NCBI RefSeq assembly: GCF_016894245.1 | Contig: NZ_CP069792.1 | Location: forward strand, 1,798,001 to 1,862,000 | Reading direction: 5' to 3' | Origin: Corynebacterium kroppenstedtii | GTDB taxonomy: Bacteria > Actinomycetota > Actinomycetes > Mycobacteriales > Mycobacteriaceae | Length of the DNA: 64,000 nucleotides | Shown: positions 48,459-60,055 of the stretch, in pieces | Layout: every line of letters starts with the position of its first letter | How positions within the stretch are numbered: position 1 is the stretch's first letter | Translations under genes and position numbers: made by a program | Notes under the pieces: model-generated | Seen by the model: only the letters and a program-made list of their open reading frames with translations | Told to the model about the DNA's origin: nothing | Database searches by the model: none

Positions 48459-49423
48459 TGGATATTTGGCACGGGTTGGATAACATACCGCAGTCCCTCG
48501 AAGCGTCCGTCGTTACTATTGGTGTGTTCGATGGTGTTCATCGTGGGCATCGTCGGCTTATCGGTACTGCTGTCCGTCGTGCTCGTGAACTGCATGTTCC
48601 CTGTGTGTTGATGACATTCGAACCTCACCCGGTCAAGGTGTTTGCGCCGGAACGTACTCCACGGCTCTTGGGAAGTTTGAAGGATCGTCAAGCGATGGCC
48701 GAAGAGCTGGGCGTGGATTATTTCTTGACCGTTGATTTCACGCGAAGCTTGGCTGCCTTGAGCCCAACTGAGTACATCGAGCAGGTCCTTGTTCAGCAGC
48801 TCCATGCCAGGGCCATCGTGGTTGGTGAGAACTTCACGTTTGGTCACAAAGCGGCAGGCACGTCTCAGACACTGGAAACTGAAGGACCTCGGTATGGATG
48901 CGATGTTGATATTGTCCCGCTGTTGAGTGAGGACGGTCATACGATTTCCTCGACATTCATTCGTTCTCAACTTGACCAAGGACATGTCGACGAGGCCGCG
49001 TGGGCTCTCGGGCGTCCGTATTCCGTCTATGGCGAGGTTGAACACGGCGCCGGGCGGGGTGGCCGGGAACTGGGATATCCCACGGCCAATCTCTATATCA
49101 ACCCGGAGCGTGCGTTGCCCGCAGATGGCGTCTATGCCGGCTGGTTCACGATTGATCCTGGTGAGACCGTCGATGGAGATATGGAACCGGGAGTTCGGTA
49201 TCCAACCGCCATTTCGGTGGGGATGAACCCAACATTTAACGACGATCGTCGGTCGGTTGAATCTTTTGTGCTTGATAAGCACGCGGATTTGTACGGTTTG
49301 CATGCGACAGTCGAGTTCATCGGTTATGTCCGGGGAATGGAAACATTTTCGGGTGTTGACGAGCTTCTCGCTGCCATGCACCGCGACGTTGACGCAGTAA
49401 GGGCGATGACGGCTCGGAAGTAG
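48458..49423 (+). CDS. ribF: Bifunctional riboflavin kinase / FAD synthetase
   Basis: Makes FMN from riboflavin and FAD from FMN. The N-terminal nucleotidyltransferase domain shows TIGVFDGVHRGHRRL (20-34) and ENFTFGHKAAGT; the C-terminal kinase domain shows GRGGRELGYPTANLYI and SVGMNPTFNDDRRSVESFVL. 321 residues. GTG 48458 (protein start M-D-I-W) is chosen from conservation and from the -10 hexamer; the open frame runs to 48440. The cofactors feed mqo, mtr and thyX in this window. Confidence 0.95.
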   Translation: MDIWHGLDNIPQSLEASVVTIGVFDGVHRGHRRLIGTAVRRARELHVPCVLMTFEPHPVKVFAPERTPRLLGSLKDRQAMAEELGVDYFLTVDFTRSLAALSPTEYIEQVLVQQLHARAIVVGENFTFGHKAAGTSQTLETEGPRYGCDVDIVPLLSEDGHTISSTFIRSQLDQGHVDEAAWALGRPYSVYGEVEHGAGRGGRELGYPTANLYINPERALPADGVYAGWFTIDPGETVDGDMEPGVRYPTAISVGMNPTFNDDRRSVESFVLDKHADLYGLHATVEFIGYVRGMETFSGVDELLAAMHRDVDAVRAMTARK

Positions 49424-49532
49424 GATGAGCGCGGGTGCTTTAGTATTTCCTGGGGTGTGCATGACCTGGTTTTGGGCCTGCTGGATGGTATTTCGGGTCC
49501 ATCCGAACATGTGGTAGCCTCGGTCGGGTATC

Positions 49533-49580
49533 AACTGCGGTCCGTTGCAGTTGTGAAAGCTGTGTCTTTTACGACATAGC
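49533..49580 (+). ncRNA. Structured leader of rpsO
   Basis: Two hairpins precede rpsO: AACTGC/GCAGTT (49533-49538, 49547-49552) and GCTGTGTC/GACATAGC (49559-49566, 49573-49580, one G-T pair). S15 represses its own translation through leader structures in several bacterial groups, so a similar role is plausible. Confidence 0.45.
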
Positions 49581-49623
49581 GCATACGGACTGAAATAACG
49601 ACCTCAATCTCAGGAGTTTTCCT

Positions 49624-49893
49624 ATGGCTTTGTCCGCTGCAAAGAAAAAAGAAATCCTTTCCGAGTTCGGTCTTCATGAGACCGACACCGGTTCAACCGA
49701 GGCTCAGGTTGCCTTGTTGACCGAGCGCATTCGTCAGCTGACGGAGCACCTTCGTGAGCACAAGCATGATCACCACTCACGTCGTGGGCTTATGCTCTTG
49801 GTCGGTCGTCGCAAGCGTTTGTTGAAGTACTTGGCTGCTAACGACGTCGATCGTTACCGTAACCTGATTGCCCGTTTAGGTCTCCGCCGCTAA
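49624..49893 (+). CDS. rpsO: 30S ribosomal protein S15
   Basis: Primary rRNA-binding protein of the 30S platform. 89 residues, the universal length, with the conserved [20 protein letters not shown] and [30 protein letters not shown] ribosome binding site. Followed by a strong terminator and then pnp, as in most bacteria. A structured leader lies upstream. Confidence 0.98.
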   Translation: MALSAAKKKEILSEFGLHETDTGSTEAQVALLTERIRQLTEHLREHKHDHHSRRGLMLLVGRRKRLLKYLAANDVDRYRNLIARLGLRR

Positions 49894-49913
49894 TTGCTGC
49901 GTCGGCAATCGTG

Positions 49914-49949
49914 ACTCGGTTCTGCACAGTGCGGCAGGGCCGAGTTTTT
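49914..49949 (+). terminator. Terminator after rpsO
   Basis: ACTCGGTTCTGC (49914-49925) pairs with GCAGGGCCGAGT (49934-49945) including two G-T pairs, followed by TTTTT. Confidence 0.85.
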
Positions 49950-50168
49950 CATATCTGGAGCTTGTGAACGGTGCTTGGACCTGGCCGTGGTATCGCTGAT
50001 GAAGCCATCCATAGAGGTAGGTAGGCGTGTCAACACCCCGTCGTCCTGCTCTTCCAGGTTTCACCTGCTAAGATGAGGTCGCCTGAAGATATATGAAGAA
50101 GAGATTTCTCGCTGGCGACACCGATGATCGCCCGGGGCACCCATAGAGAAGGACGGATTCCCCCTTTT

Positions 50169-52451
50169 ATGACCAATAATCACTCCGTTTTTTATGACGA
50201 AGAGTTTGGCACCCATTCTGTCGAAGCCACGATTGATAATGGCGACTTCGGCTCACGCACTATTCGATTAGAGACCGGACAACTAGCTCGCCAGGCGAAT
50301 GGCTCCGTCGTTGCGTATCTCGATGAAGACACCATGATGTTGTCGACGACGACCGCGTCATCCAAACCTCGAGAGGGCTTTGACTTCTTCCCGTTGACCG
50401 TAGACGTGGAAGAGCGCATGTATGCCGCTGGACGTATTCCTGGCTCTTTCTTCCGCCGGGAAGGCCGCCCAGGCACCGACGCTATTTTGGCGTGCCGCCT
50501 GATCGACCGCCCGTTGCGTCCGACCTTTGTGAAGGGACTGCGCAACGAGGTTCAGGTTATCGTCACCGTGATGTCCTTGGACCCGAAAGACATGTACGAC
50601 GTCGTCGCGATCAACGCGGCATCTGCGTCGACCCAGCTTTCGGGGCTGCCCGTGTCGGGCCCGGTTGGTGGCGTAAGAATGGCTCTCATCGTCGACGACG
50701 ATCATGAGGATGGTCAGTGGGTCGCATTCCCCACTCGAGAACAACACGAGTCGGCTGTGTTTGAAATGGTCGTTGCCGGTCGTTTGACTGATGAGCAAGT
50801 CCCGGAGAAGCCACGGAAGGGACGTCGTCGCGGTCGCAAGTCGAGTCCACGGAAAAAGACCGACAATGTTGCGATCATGATGGTGGAAGCGGGAGCGACG
50901 GAAACCGTTGTCGATCGCGTCAACGATGGTGCACCTGCCCCTACCGAGTCCATCGTCGCTGAGGGTATTGAGGCAGCAAAGCCCTTCATTGCCGAACTGT
51001 GTGGCGCTCAGCAGGCTCTTCGTCAGGCTGTTGACCCTGAGACCGAAGAGTTTCCTCTGTTCCCACCCTATGGGGCGGATATCTTGGCCGCTGTCGATTC
51101 TGAGTCCAAAGGGCGCATCAGCGACATCATGTCCATTGCCGATAAGCAAGAACGTGATGAAGCCCTCGCGTCAGACATGGATGACACGGTTGAGGCTTTG
51201 CTTGAGGAATTCCCGGAGCGTGAAGCGGAGATTCGTGCCGCCCATAACGCCGTAACAAAAGAGGTTGTCAGGTCGCGGATTTTGGCTGATGGTTTCCGCA
51301 TCGATGGCCGCGGCGTCGAGGATATCCGGGATCTCGATGTCGAGGTTGATCTTGTTCCTCGTGCCCACGGCTCCTCGCTGTTCCAGCGCGGTGAAACCCA
51401 GATTCTCGGGGTAACGACGTTGGATACGCTGAAGATGGAGCAGCAGGTCGATTCCCTGGGACCCGTCGATCACCGTCGTTATATTCACCACTACAACTTC
51501 CCGCCTTATTCCACTGGTGAGACGGGCCGTGTCGGTTCCCCGAAGCGCCGTGAGATTGGGCATGGTGCGCTAGCAGAACGTGCTCTGATGCCCATGATTC
51601 CGTCCCGCGATGATTTTCCCTACACCATCCGTCAGGTTTCAGAGGCCCTGGGCTCGAACGGTTCTACTTCGATGGGGTCGGTGTGTGCATCGACGTTGTC
51701 CCTGTACAACGCTGGTGTTCCGCTGAAGGCCCCGGTTGCAGGTATTGCAATGGGCCTCGTGTCTGGTGAAGTTAACGGGAAAATGACATACGTCACCCTC
51801 ACCGATATCTTGGGCGCTGAAGACGCGTTCGGCGATATGGACTTCAAGGTCGCGGGCACGGAGGACTTTATTACCGCGCTACAGCTGGATACGAAACTCG
51901 ACGGCATCCCGTCGGATGTTCTTGCTGGTGCGTTGAAGCAGGCTCGAGAGGCTCGCCTCGAAATCCTCAACACGATGGCTGAGGTGATTGATGAGCCTGA
52001 CCCGATGAGTGATTACGCCCCGCGCATCACGACGATCTCTGTGCCGGTCTCGAAGATCGGGGAAGTCATCGGCCCTAAGGGTAAGAACATTAATCAAATT
52101 ACGGAAGATACCGGTGCTCGCGTGTCCATCGAGGATGACGGTACTGTGTTCATTTCCGCAACGTCCGGTGGCTCCGCTGATGCAGCGGTGGACCGGATTA
52201 ATGAGATCGCCAATCCTCAACTGCCTAAGGTGGGAGAGCGGTTCCTGGGCACTGTGGTGAAGACCACGGCGTTCGGGGCTTTCGTGTCAATCCTTCCGAA
52301 TCGTGATGGGCTTGTGCACATCTCGAAGCTTGGTGGCAAAAAGCGCATCGAGAAAGTCGAGGATGTTGTGAAGGTCGGTGACAAGCTTGAGGTGGAGATC
52401 GCCGACATTGATAACCGAGGCAAGATCTCGTTAGTCCCCGTGGATGACTAA
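50169..52451 (+). CDS. pnp: Polyribonucleotide nucleotidyltransferase (PNPase)
   Basis: Phosphorolytic 3'-5' exoribonuclease. Two RNase PH domains are visible (first with [13 protein letters not shown] [15 protein letters not shown] and [15 protein letters not shown], second with [28 protein letters not shown] and SDRDDFP-type active site [21 protein letters not shown]), then KH ([17 protein letters not shown]) and S1 ([19 protein letters not shown]) domains. 760 residues. A short Lys/Arg-rich insert [16 protein letters not shown] lies in the first core domain. The ATG at 50169 is chosen from family N-termini; the open frame begins at 50124 and AAGGA lies about 15 bases upstream. Confidence 0.96.
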   Translation: MTNNHSVFYDEEFGTHSVEATIDNGDFGSRTIRLETGQLARQANGSVVAYLDEDTMMLSTTTASSKPREGFDFFPLTVDVEERMYAAGRIPGSFFRREGRPGTDAILACRLIDRPLRPTFVKGLRNEVQVIVTVMSLDPKDMYDVVAINAASASTQLSGLPVSGPVGGVRMALIVDDDHEDGQWVAFPTREQHESAVFEMVVAGRLTDEQVPEKPRKGRRRGRKSSPRKKTDNVAIMMVEAGATETVVDRVNDGAPAPTESIVAEGIEAAKPFIAELCGAQQALRQAVDPETEEFPLFPPYGADILAAVDSESKGRISDIMSIADKQERDEALASDMDDTVEALLEEFPEREAEIRAAHNAVTKEVVRSRILADGFRIDGRGVEDIRDLDVEVDLVPRAHGSSLFQRGETQILGVTTLDTLKMEQQVDSLGPVDHRRYIHHYNFPPYSTGETGRVGSPKRREIGHGALAERALMPMIPSRDDFPYTIRQVSEALGSNGSTSMGSVCASTLSLYNAGVPLKAPVAGIAMGLVSGEVNGKMTYVTLTDILGAEDAFGDMDFKVAGTEDFITALQLDTKLDGIPSDVLAGALKQAREARLEILNTMAEVIDEPDPMSDYAPRITTISVPVSKIGEVIGPKGKNINQITEDTGARVSIEDDGTVFISATSGGSADAAVDRINEIANPQLPKVGERFLGTVVKTTAFGAFVSILPNRDGLVHISKLGGKKRIEKVEDVVKVGDKLEVEIADIDNRGKISLVPVDD

Positions 52452-52510
52452 TGAAGCTGATATCCCCTGGGGTATCCATTGTTTCTTTGCCTCATGTCGT
52501 TCCTCACTTC

Positions 52511-52548
52511 TTGTTAAGGCTCGACTAACGGTTATAAACTAATCCGCA
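52511..52548 (+). promoter_or_regulatory. Promoter of the YwiC-like gene
   Basis: TTGTTA (52511-52516) and TAAACT (52535-52540) are 18 bases apart, and the ATG follows 7 bases after the -10. One of the clearest promoters in the window, for a leaderless transcript. Confidence 0.65.
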
Positions 52549-53420
52549 TGGCGCGCGCGATTAGTCCCTGGGTACCTAACCAACATGGGGCGTGGGCAAT
52601 GCTTCTGCTTCCCATCATCATGGGAATCTGCTTGGGCATTTGTACTCTGGTGAATGGTTCACCATCGGCCGGTGTAGTCATCATGGGTGTTTCCCGGTCG
52701 GTGGTGTTGTTAATAGCTTGGGCGGTCGGCTATTTTGCTTTTTTCGCGTGGGGGCTCTGGGCCAAAATACCGCCACCACGGAACGGCCGGTCGTCCGAGC
52801 GTAAGCACCAGGCTTTTGTAGCGACGGCTACGTATTGTGCAATCACGCTCGTGGCGGCGCTCATTACCGTGGCGCTTCGTCCGAGCTTGTTGCTGTGGGC
52901 ACCCGCCTTTGCCATCGTCATGGGGGCTGCTCTGTGGGAAGTAGTCAGAAAGCGCCCGCGTTCTTTGCTTTCAGGTATAGCGACAGTGGTTGCGTCCGTA
53001 TTAATGGTTCCCGTCGCCGACCACACGATCCGGGGCAGCATAAACGGAATCGCGTGGTGGTGGACCCTCATTTTAGGCATCTATTTCACGGGTACGATTA
53101 TTTACGTCAAGACGATGATTCGGGAGCGCAACAATCCGCGCTATTTGACGTTCAGTATTGGATATCACGCAATATTTGTCCTTGTTTCCCTCGTGTTTGC
53201 TGTCTTAGCTTCGTGCGGGATTGTCACAGAATTGTCGCCCTATACAGGGCGGTGGTTGATCGTGGGAGCTTGGTTGCTTGTAGTTGCGGCCTCCATATCG
53301 CTGTTTCGTAGTTGGGCAGTGCCCCGCTCGGCGCACAACGGCGGGAAGTGGTCGCCGAAGCGGGTCGGGAAGACTGAGCAGCTCGTCACTCTTGGTGTCG
53401 TGATAGCGCTCGTTCTGTAG
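52548..53420 (+). CDS. YwiC-like membrane protein
   Basis: 290 residues with about seven or eight hydrophobic helices. The N-terminal motif SPWVPNQHGAWAMLLLPIIMG is characteristic of the YwiC-like family; GWAGYFAFFAWGLWAK-type and RKHQAFVATATYC segments follow. Function is unknown in this family. Start ATG is supported by the promoter hexamers. Convergent with the peptide-binding gene oppA, only four bases apart. Confidence 0.85.
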   Translation: MARAISPWVPNQHGAWAMLLLPIIMGICLGICTLVNGSPSAGVVIMGVSRSVVLLIAWAVGYFAFFAWGLWAKIPPPRNGRSSERKHQAFVATATYCAITLVAALITVALRPSLLLWAPAFAIVMGAALWEVVRKRPRSLLSGIATVVASVLMVPVADHTIRGSINGIAWWWTLILGIYFTGTIIYVKTMIRERNNPRYLTFSIGYHAIFVLVSLVFAVLASCGIVTELSPYTGRWLIVGAWLLVVAASISLFRSWAVPRSAHNGGKWSPKRVGKTEQLVTLGVVIALVL

Positions 53421-53424
53421 GGGC

Positions 53425-55155
53425 CTACTTCTTCTTCCAGCCAATGTCCTGCAGTTTGACGTTGCCGAAGAACTTAGGACCAAAGTTAACGAGATCCGGA
53501 TTAGCCGCCGTAATGGACGGCCCATTAGTCACCGGCATAATCCCGTAACGCGCGAACGCCTCTTTTTCGAGTTCATTGGCCCGACGAATCTGTTCATCTT
53601 CGGTCGGAAGTTTCTGCAGCTCATTAATCTTTTCGTCCATCTCTGCGGTACCAGTTCCGGAGCGATTCAACTGAGAATCAGATGCATAGGTCTGTTGGAA
53701 ATAAGCGACGCCATACGGATCCGACTGGCTAAATCCCATCGGGAACATATCGAAGTCACGACGCGTGACCACGTCGGAAAACTCCGAGCTTGGCCGTTCC
53801 TGGATCGATAGCTGCACACCAATATCGGACATCATCTTTTGTGTTGCTTGGGCCGTTGCCCGAGAAAGGCTGTCATCCCCAAGTAACACGTACTTCAATT
53901 GCAGTTTTTTACCGTCTTTCCTCCGCACACCGTCGGACCCACGTTTCCACCCGTCCTGCTCAAGTATCTGTTGCGCTTCGTCTTTATTGAACTTCACGAC
54001 GGCACCGAAGTTGTCGTCATACCCTTTTTGACGGCTAAAGAGCTGGAACGATCCGGGCAGTTTCTCTGAGTACCCCATGCCATTGAACCTAATGGTGGCA
54101 AGCTGTGACCGATCAATGCCCGTCATGACCGCCTTACGAACGTTGATGTCGGAGAGAATATCTGACTTCGCATTGAGAGTGATCAGTGACGTGGACGGTG
54201 CGGCCCCGGTACGAATATCGACAAGCTTGCCCATTTTTTCTGCTGTCTTGAGCCGCTCACGGCTACCTACCGAGGTCGCGTCGATTTCACCGGCACGTAA
54301 GGCATTGATCGACGCTTGTGGTTCCATCTGCCGGAACGTAATGGAATCGAGTTTTCCTTTATCGCCCCACCACTTATCGTTACGTTTAAAGACGACTTCG
54401 CCTTTTTTAAAGTTGACGTGGTCAACAGTGTAGGGCCCAGCACCCCATTCAGGATGCAGAGTGCTTTTATATGCGTTATTGAACGTCTTAGCATCTGAAA
54501 CTTGTGGGGGGAGCAGAATGTTGAATAGACCTTTCCACCAGGGATATACCTGGGAGAACGTCACTACTGCTTGTTTATCGTTCTCGCCGGGAGTTACAGA
54601 TTCGATGAGTTTGTACCCATCGGTGGAGGAGGGGATGTAATCCTCATCAGTCCCGTTGTTTGCTTTCCACGTGTTTTCAAAAGCACGCCAGTCAATCGGT
54701 GTGCCGTCGTTGTACACAGCACGCGGATTGATGGTGTAGGTCAGAACCGTTTTGCCAGAACTTGTGTCTTCCTTGATATCAGTCACATAGTCGTGGTTCG
54801 GAGAGAACTCACCGCGCGGGGTGTACATAGCCAATTCGGGGTTGTAATACGACCAGATCGTGGTGGTGTAGCTCGTACCGTCGCCATGGAAAGGATTCTC
54901 TTGGGTCGTTAATTCGTCAATAGCTAAATTGAGATGCCCACCATCTTTTATCTGGTCTCGGCTCGTCGGTTTGTAGTCAGCAATGTGGTCATATCCCCGG
55001 TGTGAACTGCTAGCGTCGTCGTTATAACCGCATGCAGCCAGAGGCATACTTGATGTCGAAACAATGACGACGAGGGCCATGATGACCTTCGCGCGCACGC
55101 GCCGTTGTGCGTGTCGAACGGAGTGCCGCAGGGACACGAGTAAGGGGACGTTCAC
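53425..55155 (-). CDS. Peptide ABC transporter substrate-binding lipoprotein
   Basis: Solute-binding protein family 5 (OppA/DppA type). Lipobox LAAC (Cys42) after a basic N-terminus and hydrophobic segment anchors it to the membrane. Family features include YTINPRAVYNDGTPIDWRAF, the KGEVVFKRNDKWWG strand and FRQMEPQASINALRAGEIDA. 576 residues. The GTG at 55155 has AAGG seven bases upstream; an open frame runs on to 55227 without a ribosome binding site. Last gene of the oppB-oppC-oppDF-oppA operon. It may import oligopeptides; substrate not determined. Confidence 0.9.
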   Translation of the reverse strand: MNVPLLVSLRHSVRHAQRRVRAKVIMALVVIVSTSSMPLAACGYNDDASSSHRGYDHIADYKPTSRDQIKDGGHLNLAIDELTTQENPFHGDGTSYTTTIWSYYNPELAMYTPRGEFSPNHDYVTDIKEDTSSGKTVLTYTINPRAVYNDGTPIDWRAFENTWKANNGTDEDYIPSSTDGYKLIESVTPGENDKQAVVTFSQVYPWWKGLFNILLPPQVSDAKTFNNAYKSTLHPEWGAGPYTVDHVNFKKGEVVFKRNDKWWGDKGKLDSITFRQMEPQASINALRAGEIDATSVGSRERLKTAEKMGKLVDIRTGAAPSTSLITLNAKSDILSDINVRKAVMTGIDRSQLATIRFNGMGYSEKLPGSFQLFSRQKGYDDNFGAVVKFNKDEAQQILEQDGWKRGSDGVRRKDGKKLQLKYVLLGDDSLSRATAQATQKMMSDIGVQLSIQERPSSEFSDVVTRRDFDMFPMGFSQSDPYGVAYFQQTYASDSQLNRSGTGTAEMDEKINELQKLPTEDEQIRRANELEKEAFARYGIMPVTNGPSITAANPDLVNFGPKFFGNVKLQDIGWKKK

Positions 55156-55226
55156 GGTTTTACCTTCCGACGAAGATGTGGCGGGGTGATGGATCGCTCG
55201 ATCACGATGCATGCGCATGACAATCA

Positions 55227-57154
55227 CTACTCGGCATCCACAGTGTGGACGGGTCGGTCGTGCGCTGCGTGAGGATCCGGAATCGGGATAGCGGCCAGCA
55301 GCTTTTTCGTATATTGGTGCTGGGGGTTGTCGAAAATGTCATCGGTATTTCCCTGTTCGACGAACTCTCCTTGGTACATCACCGCGACACGATCGCTGAT
55401 ATGTCGAACGACGGACAGATCGTGAGCAACGAACAAGTAGGAAAGACCTAGCCGACGCTTGAGGTCGTCGAGAAGATTGATCATCCCGGCTTGAATCGAA
55501 ACGTCGAGGGCAGAGACTGGCTCGTCCAGGACGATGAGCGCGGGATTTGTTGCCAAGGCGCGGGCAAGACCAATTCGTTGCCGCTGACCACCAGAGAACG
55601 CACTGGGGAAGCGGTCGATATGCGCAGCGTTGAGACCAACAAGCTTCATCAACTCGGTCACGCGCTCGTTAATGTCCCCGTCGAAACCAAGACTCTTCAA
55701 TGGCTCGGTAATGATCTCGCGCACGGTCATGCGCGGGTTGAGAGACCCCATAGGATCCTGGAAGACAATTTGTATGTTCTGACGCGCCTTCAGACGTGAC
55801 TTCCGCGTGAAACGTGCCGCGGATTCTCCGCACAGTTCGATCGCAGTTCCGTCCGGCGGATTCAGATCCATGATCTCTAGCAGTGTGGTTGTTTTCCCGG
55901 ATCCCGATTCGCCGACGATCGCAAAGCATTCGCCTTGTTTAATGTCGATATCGACGCCACGGACAGCGTGAACCGTACCCACACGACGCTTAACGAGTGC
56001 ACCCTTGAGTAACGGGAACTCCTTGCGGAGGTTCGTCACAGACAACACTGTCGATCGTTCGCTACGTGGAGTGCCGGCGAGAATGTCATCGGCGAGAACA
56101 GGAGGCGGATACATCCTCGTATTGTCGATTCTTTGATCAACAACTTCGTGGGATCGGAAGCAGGCTGTGTTGTGGTCGGGGTTATCGTCGAGGGGGATCG
56201 CGAGTGGCTCTTTCTCCCGGCACTTGTCGATAACCACAGGGCATCGAGCAGCAAAGGGGCACCCCTGCGGGAGATCGATCAGCATGGGCGGGTGCCCAGG
56301 GATAGTGGGGAGTGCTCCTCCCGCTTGTTTGTCCACACGGGGAGTCGACTCCAGCAGTCCAATCGTGTACGGCATCTTTGGGTTGTGAAATATCGACGAC
56401 ACATCGGCGCGTTCGACGGGCCGACCGGCATACATGACAAGCACGTCGTCGGCCGTTTCCGCGACGACGCCCATATCGTGCGTGATCATGATCGTCGCAG
56501 CGCCTGTCTCCCTCTGCGCCACTTTGATCAGATCCAGAATCTGTGCCTGGACGGTGACATCCAAAGCAGTGGTGGGCTCGTCGGCAATGAGTATGCGCGG
56601 ATTATTAGCGATCGCAATGGCTATGACGACACGCTGACGCATACCACCGGAAAACTCATGCGGAAAGGCCTTCACACGCTTGTGCGGCTCCGGAATGCCA
56701 ACCATATCGAGTAGCTCAATAGCGCGCTTCCAGGCATCAGCCTTCGACATGGGGGAATGGCACTGAATGGCTTCAACAATTTGTTCACCAATGTTAAACA
56801 CGGGGGTCAGAGACGACAGCGGATCCTGGAAGATCATGCCGATGTCTTTTCCACGGATCGCGCTCATGTCTTTATCGTTCATACCTATGAGCTCGCGGCC
56901 ATCAAGTTTGATTGACCCAGAAATCGCAGCTGAGTCAGGCAAGAGGCCCATCACCGCCAGAGAAGTGACGGATTTACCCGATCCGGATTCACCAACAATC
57001 CCCAGAGTACGTCCTGGATATAGGTCGAAATCAACACCGCGGGCGGCGTGAACGGTTCCCGCCTCCGAGGGGAAACGAATGGTGAGTTCACGGACGGAGA
57101 GAATAGGTTTTCAGTCGACCGCGTCTGAGTAGATGACAACACTTCAGATGTCAT
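55227..57154 (-). pseudogene. Peptide ABC transporter, fused OppD-OppF ATPase, frameshifted near N-terminus
   Basis: Two ATPase domains in one chain (about 640 residues if restored). The frame open from 56954 lacks the first Walker A. The missing part lies upstream: PILSVRELTIRFPSEAGTVH, then IVGESGSGKSVTSLAV (Walker A), in the same frame but after an in-frame TGA. The likely start ATG 57154, which overlaps the oppC stop (ATGA), is in another frame (MTSEVLSSTQTRSTE). One more A in the AAAA at 57108-57111 (minus strand) would join them as STEKPILSV. The second domain is intact: GESGSGKTT, the ABC signature FSGGQRQRIGLARAL and LIVLDEPVSALD. Either a true one-base deletion that disables the transporter, or a sequence error. 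Confidence 0.85.
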
Positions 57155-58011
57155 GAGACATGTCCTCCAGCAGCAGAATAGGGATCCAGAGCATCGCGCA
57201 GGCCGTCAGCGATAAACGCCATGGAAATTGTCAGGAGTGTAAGGATCAGAGCCGGGAAGTAGAACTGCCACGGTGATGCGTCGACAGCTCCGGTACCGAC
57301 CGTTAGAAGAGTGCCCAGGGACACGTCGGGAAGCTTCACTCCTAGCCCGAGGAATGATAAACCTGTTTCTGTCATCACCGTGGCGGGAACTCCGAGTGCA
57401 AATTGGATAATTAAGAGCGAACCAATATTGGGAATAAGGTGCCTAATCACAATGCGGGGAGTGTTAACACCCATATATTGTGCTGCTTTGACATAGTCGT
57501 TCTGTTTGACCGATAACGCCATTGACCAAATGACGCGCGCTGGGTAAATCCATCCGAAAATGATCAGAACTAAGATCAATAGTTTCCAGTCCCCGCCCGA
57601 ACCAGAAACTAGTAGAGCGATGATCAAGAAGGAGGGGATGGCCAACATAAAGTGAATGAAGGTCAAAATGATCTTTTCTGCAATACCACCCAAGAGCGCC
57701 GCTACACATCCGATGAGCGCGGAGAGAATAGACACACCGAGAGAGACCGTCACAGCGATAATGAGTGACCGTCCTAATCCGTGGATTGTCTGGGCGAAGA
57801 GATCATTTCCAGAGTCTGAGGTTCCAAACCAATGTTCAGAACTAGGGGCAGTGGCTAGGTGGAGAAAATCCGGTTCCTCATAACTCCACTTCGAAATATA
57901 TGGTCCAAAAATCGAAGCGAAAACCAAAATAAGAAAACCAACGACGCCGATAAGGGCCAGTTTGTTTCGTGCGAAACGACGCGCGTATAAGGCAGTTTTA
58001 TGCTGAGCCAT
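57151..58011 (-). CDS. Peptide ABC transporter permease (OppC type)
   Basis: 286 residues with an N-terminal helix, a periplasm-side loop and a BPD-transp-1 domain of five helices; the EAA-like loop ALSVKQNDYVKAAQYMGVNTPRI is the contact to the ATPase. Start ATG directly follows the oppB stop (TAAATG) and its own stop overlaps the ATPase start, so the operon is tightly packed. Works with OppB as the heterodimeric pore. Confidence 0.92.
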   Translation of the reverse strand: MAQHKTALYARRFARNKLALIGVVGFLILVFASIFGPYISKWSYEEPDFLHLATAPSSEHWFGTSDSGNDLFAQTIHGLGRSLIIAVTVSLGVSILSALIGCVAALLGGIAEKIILTFIHFMLAIPSFLIIALLVSGSGGDWKLLILVLIIFGWIYPARVIWSMALSVKQNDYVKAAQYMGVNTPRIVIRHLIPNIGSLLIIQFALGVPATVMTETGLSFLGLGVKLPDVSLGTLLTVGTGAVDASPWQFYFPALILTLLTISMAFIADGLRDALDPYSAAGGHVS

Positions 58012-58995
58012 TTAACTCACCCTTACCCGGGGATCTAAGATCACGACAGTTATATCTGCGAGAATTGCTGCCACCGCGGTCGTGAAAGCACCGAAGGCGG
58101 CGACGGCTACGGTTCCGTATATGTCATTGTGCGATAACGCCGTAATGAAATAATCGCCCATTCCCTGCCAGGCGAAAATTTTCTCAGTCATAATGGCGCC
58201 CGTGAAAATCCCGGGAATAGAGAATGCCACCGAGGTCGCCACCGGAATTATCGACGTACGCAAGGCGTGTTTCCGAATAGCTTTACGCCGAGGTAGACCT
58301 TTCGCCCGGGCCGTACGGACATAGTCGGCGTTGAGGTTATCGAGGAGCAATGAGCGCTGCATCATGTGGTAGCCCGCGTAACTTACCAAGAGGAGTGAGA
58401 ACGTCGGTAGAGCAACGTGCTGAAGGAAATCGAGGAGGGTAGGGAAGAATCCGTGAACGCCATATTTCGATGCGCCGGTGACATAAAAAATTCGGGAACC
58501 AGTGATTCGGTTGACCCATAAACCAAAGGCCACAGTAATGATCGATGCGACAACGATGTGGAGGTTCATGGTAACAATCGAAATTCCTTGCCAAATACGA
58601 TCGCCCATTTTGTATTGATTACTGGCGGTGTACACGCCGATAGCAACACCGATGATGACGGATAACACTGTTGCTAACAGAAGAAGCTCTGCCGAGACCC
58701 AAATGCGAAATGAAATCTGCTGGTTAACAGACTCGCCGAGCGGAGACTCTCCCCAGTCCCAGTGAAACAAGATATTCGATAACCATGTCCACCACCGCTC
58801 GAAAAGTGGGGTGTTATCAGAGAGATTCAGCGGCTGAAGTGTGCGTTGAATTTGATCCTCTGGCAGCGGAGGTCGTCTGCCGACATAGTTTGACTTGGGA
58901 TCGAGGAATGCAGTCGCAAGGAAGAATGTGATGTTAGTGGCAATGAAGATGATAGCGAGCCATCCGCCTAGCTTCTTCACCAAATATTTCGTCAT
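58012..58995 (-). CDS. Peptide ABC transporter permease (OppB type)
   Basis: 327 residues with the OppB-type N-terminus MTKYLVKKLGGWLAIIFIATN, a long extracytoplasmic segment, and the EAA-like loop DYVRTARAKGLPRRKAIRKHAL. The ATG at 58995 has GAGG about nine bases upstream; the open frame continues to 59016. First gene of the operon, divergent from dapB. Confidence 0.92.
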   Translation of the reverse strand: MTKYLVKKLGGWLAIIFIATNITFFLATAFLDPKSNYVGRRPPLPEDQIQRTLQPLNLSDNTPLFERWWTWLSNILFHWDWGESPLGESVNQQISFRIWVSAELLLLATVLSVIIGVAIGVYTASNQYKMGDRIWQGISIVTMNLHIVVASIITVAFGLWVNRITGSRIFYVTGASKYGVHGFFPTLLDFLQHVALPTFSLLLVSYAGYHMMQRSLLLDNLNADYVRTARAKGLPRRKAIRKHALRTSIIPVATSVAFSIPGIFTGAIMTEKIFAWQGMGDYFITALSHNDIYGTVAVAAFGAFTTAVAAILADITVVILDPRVRVS

Positions 58996-60055
<1,060 letters not shown>

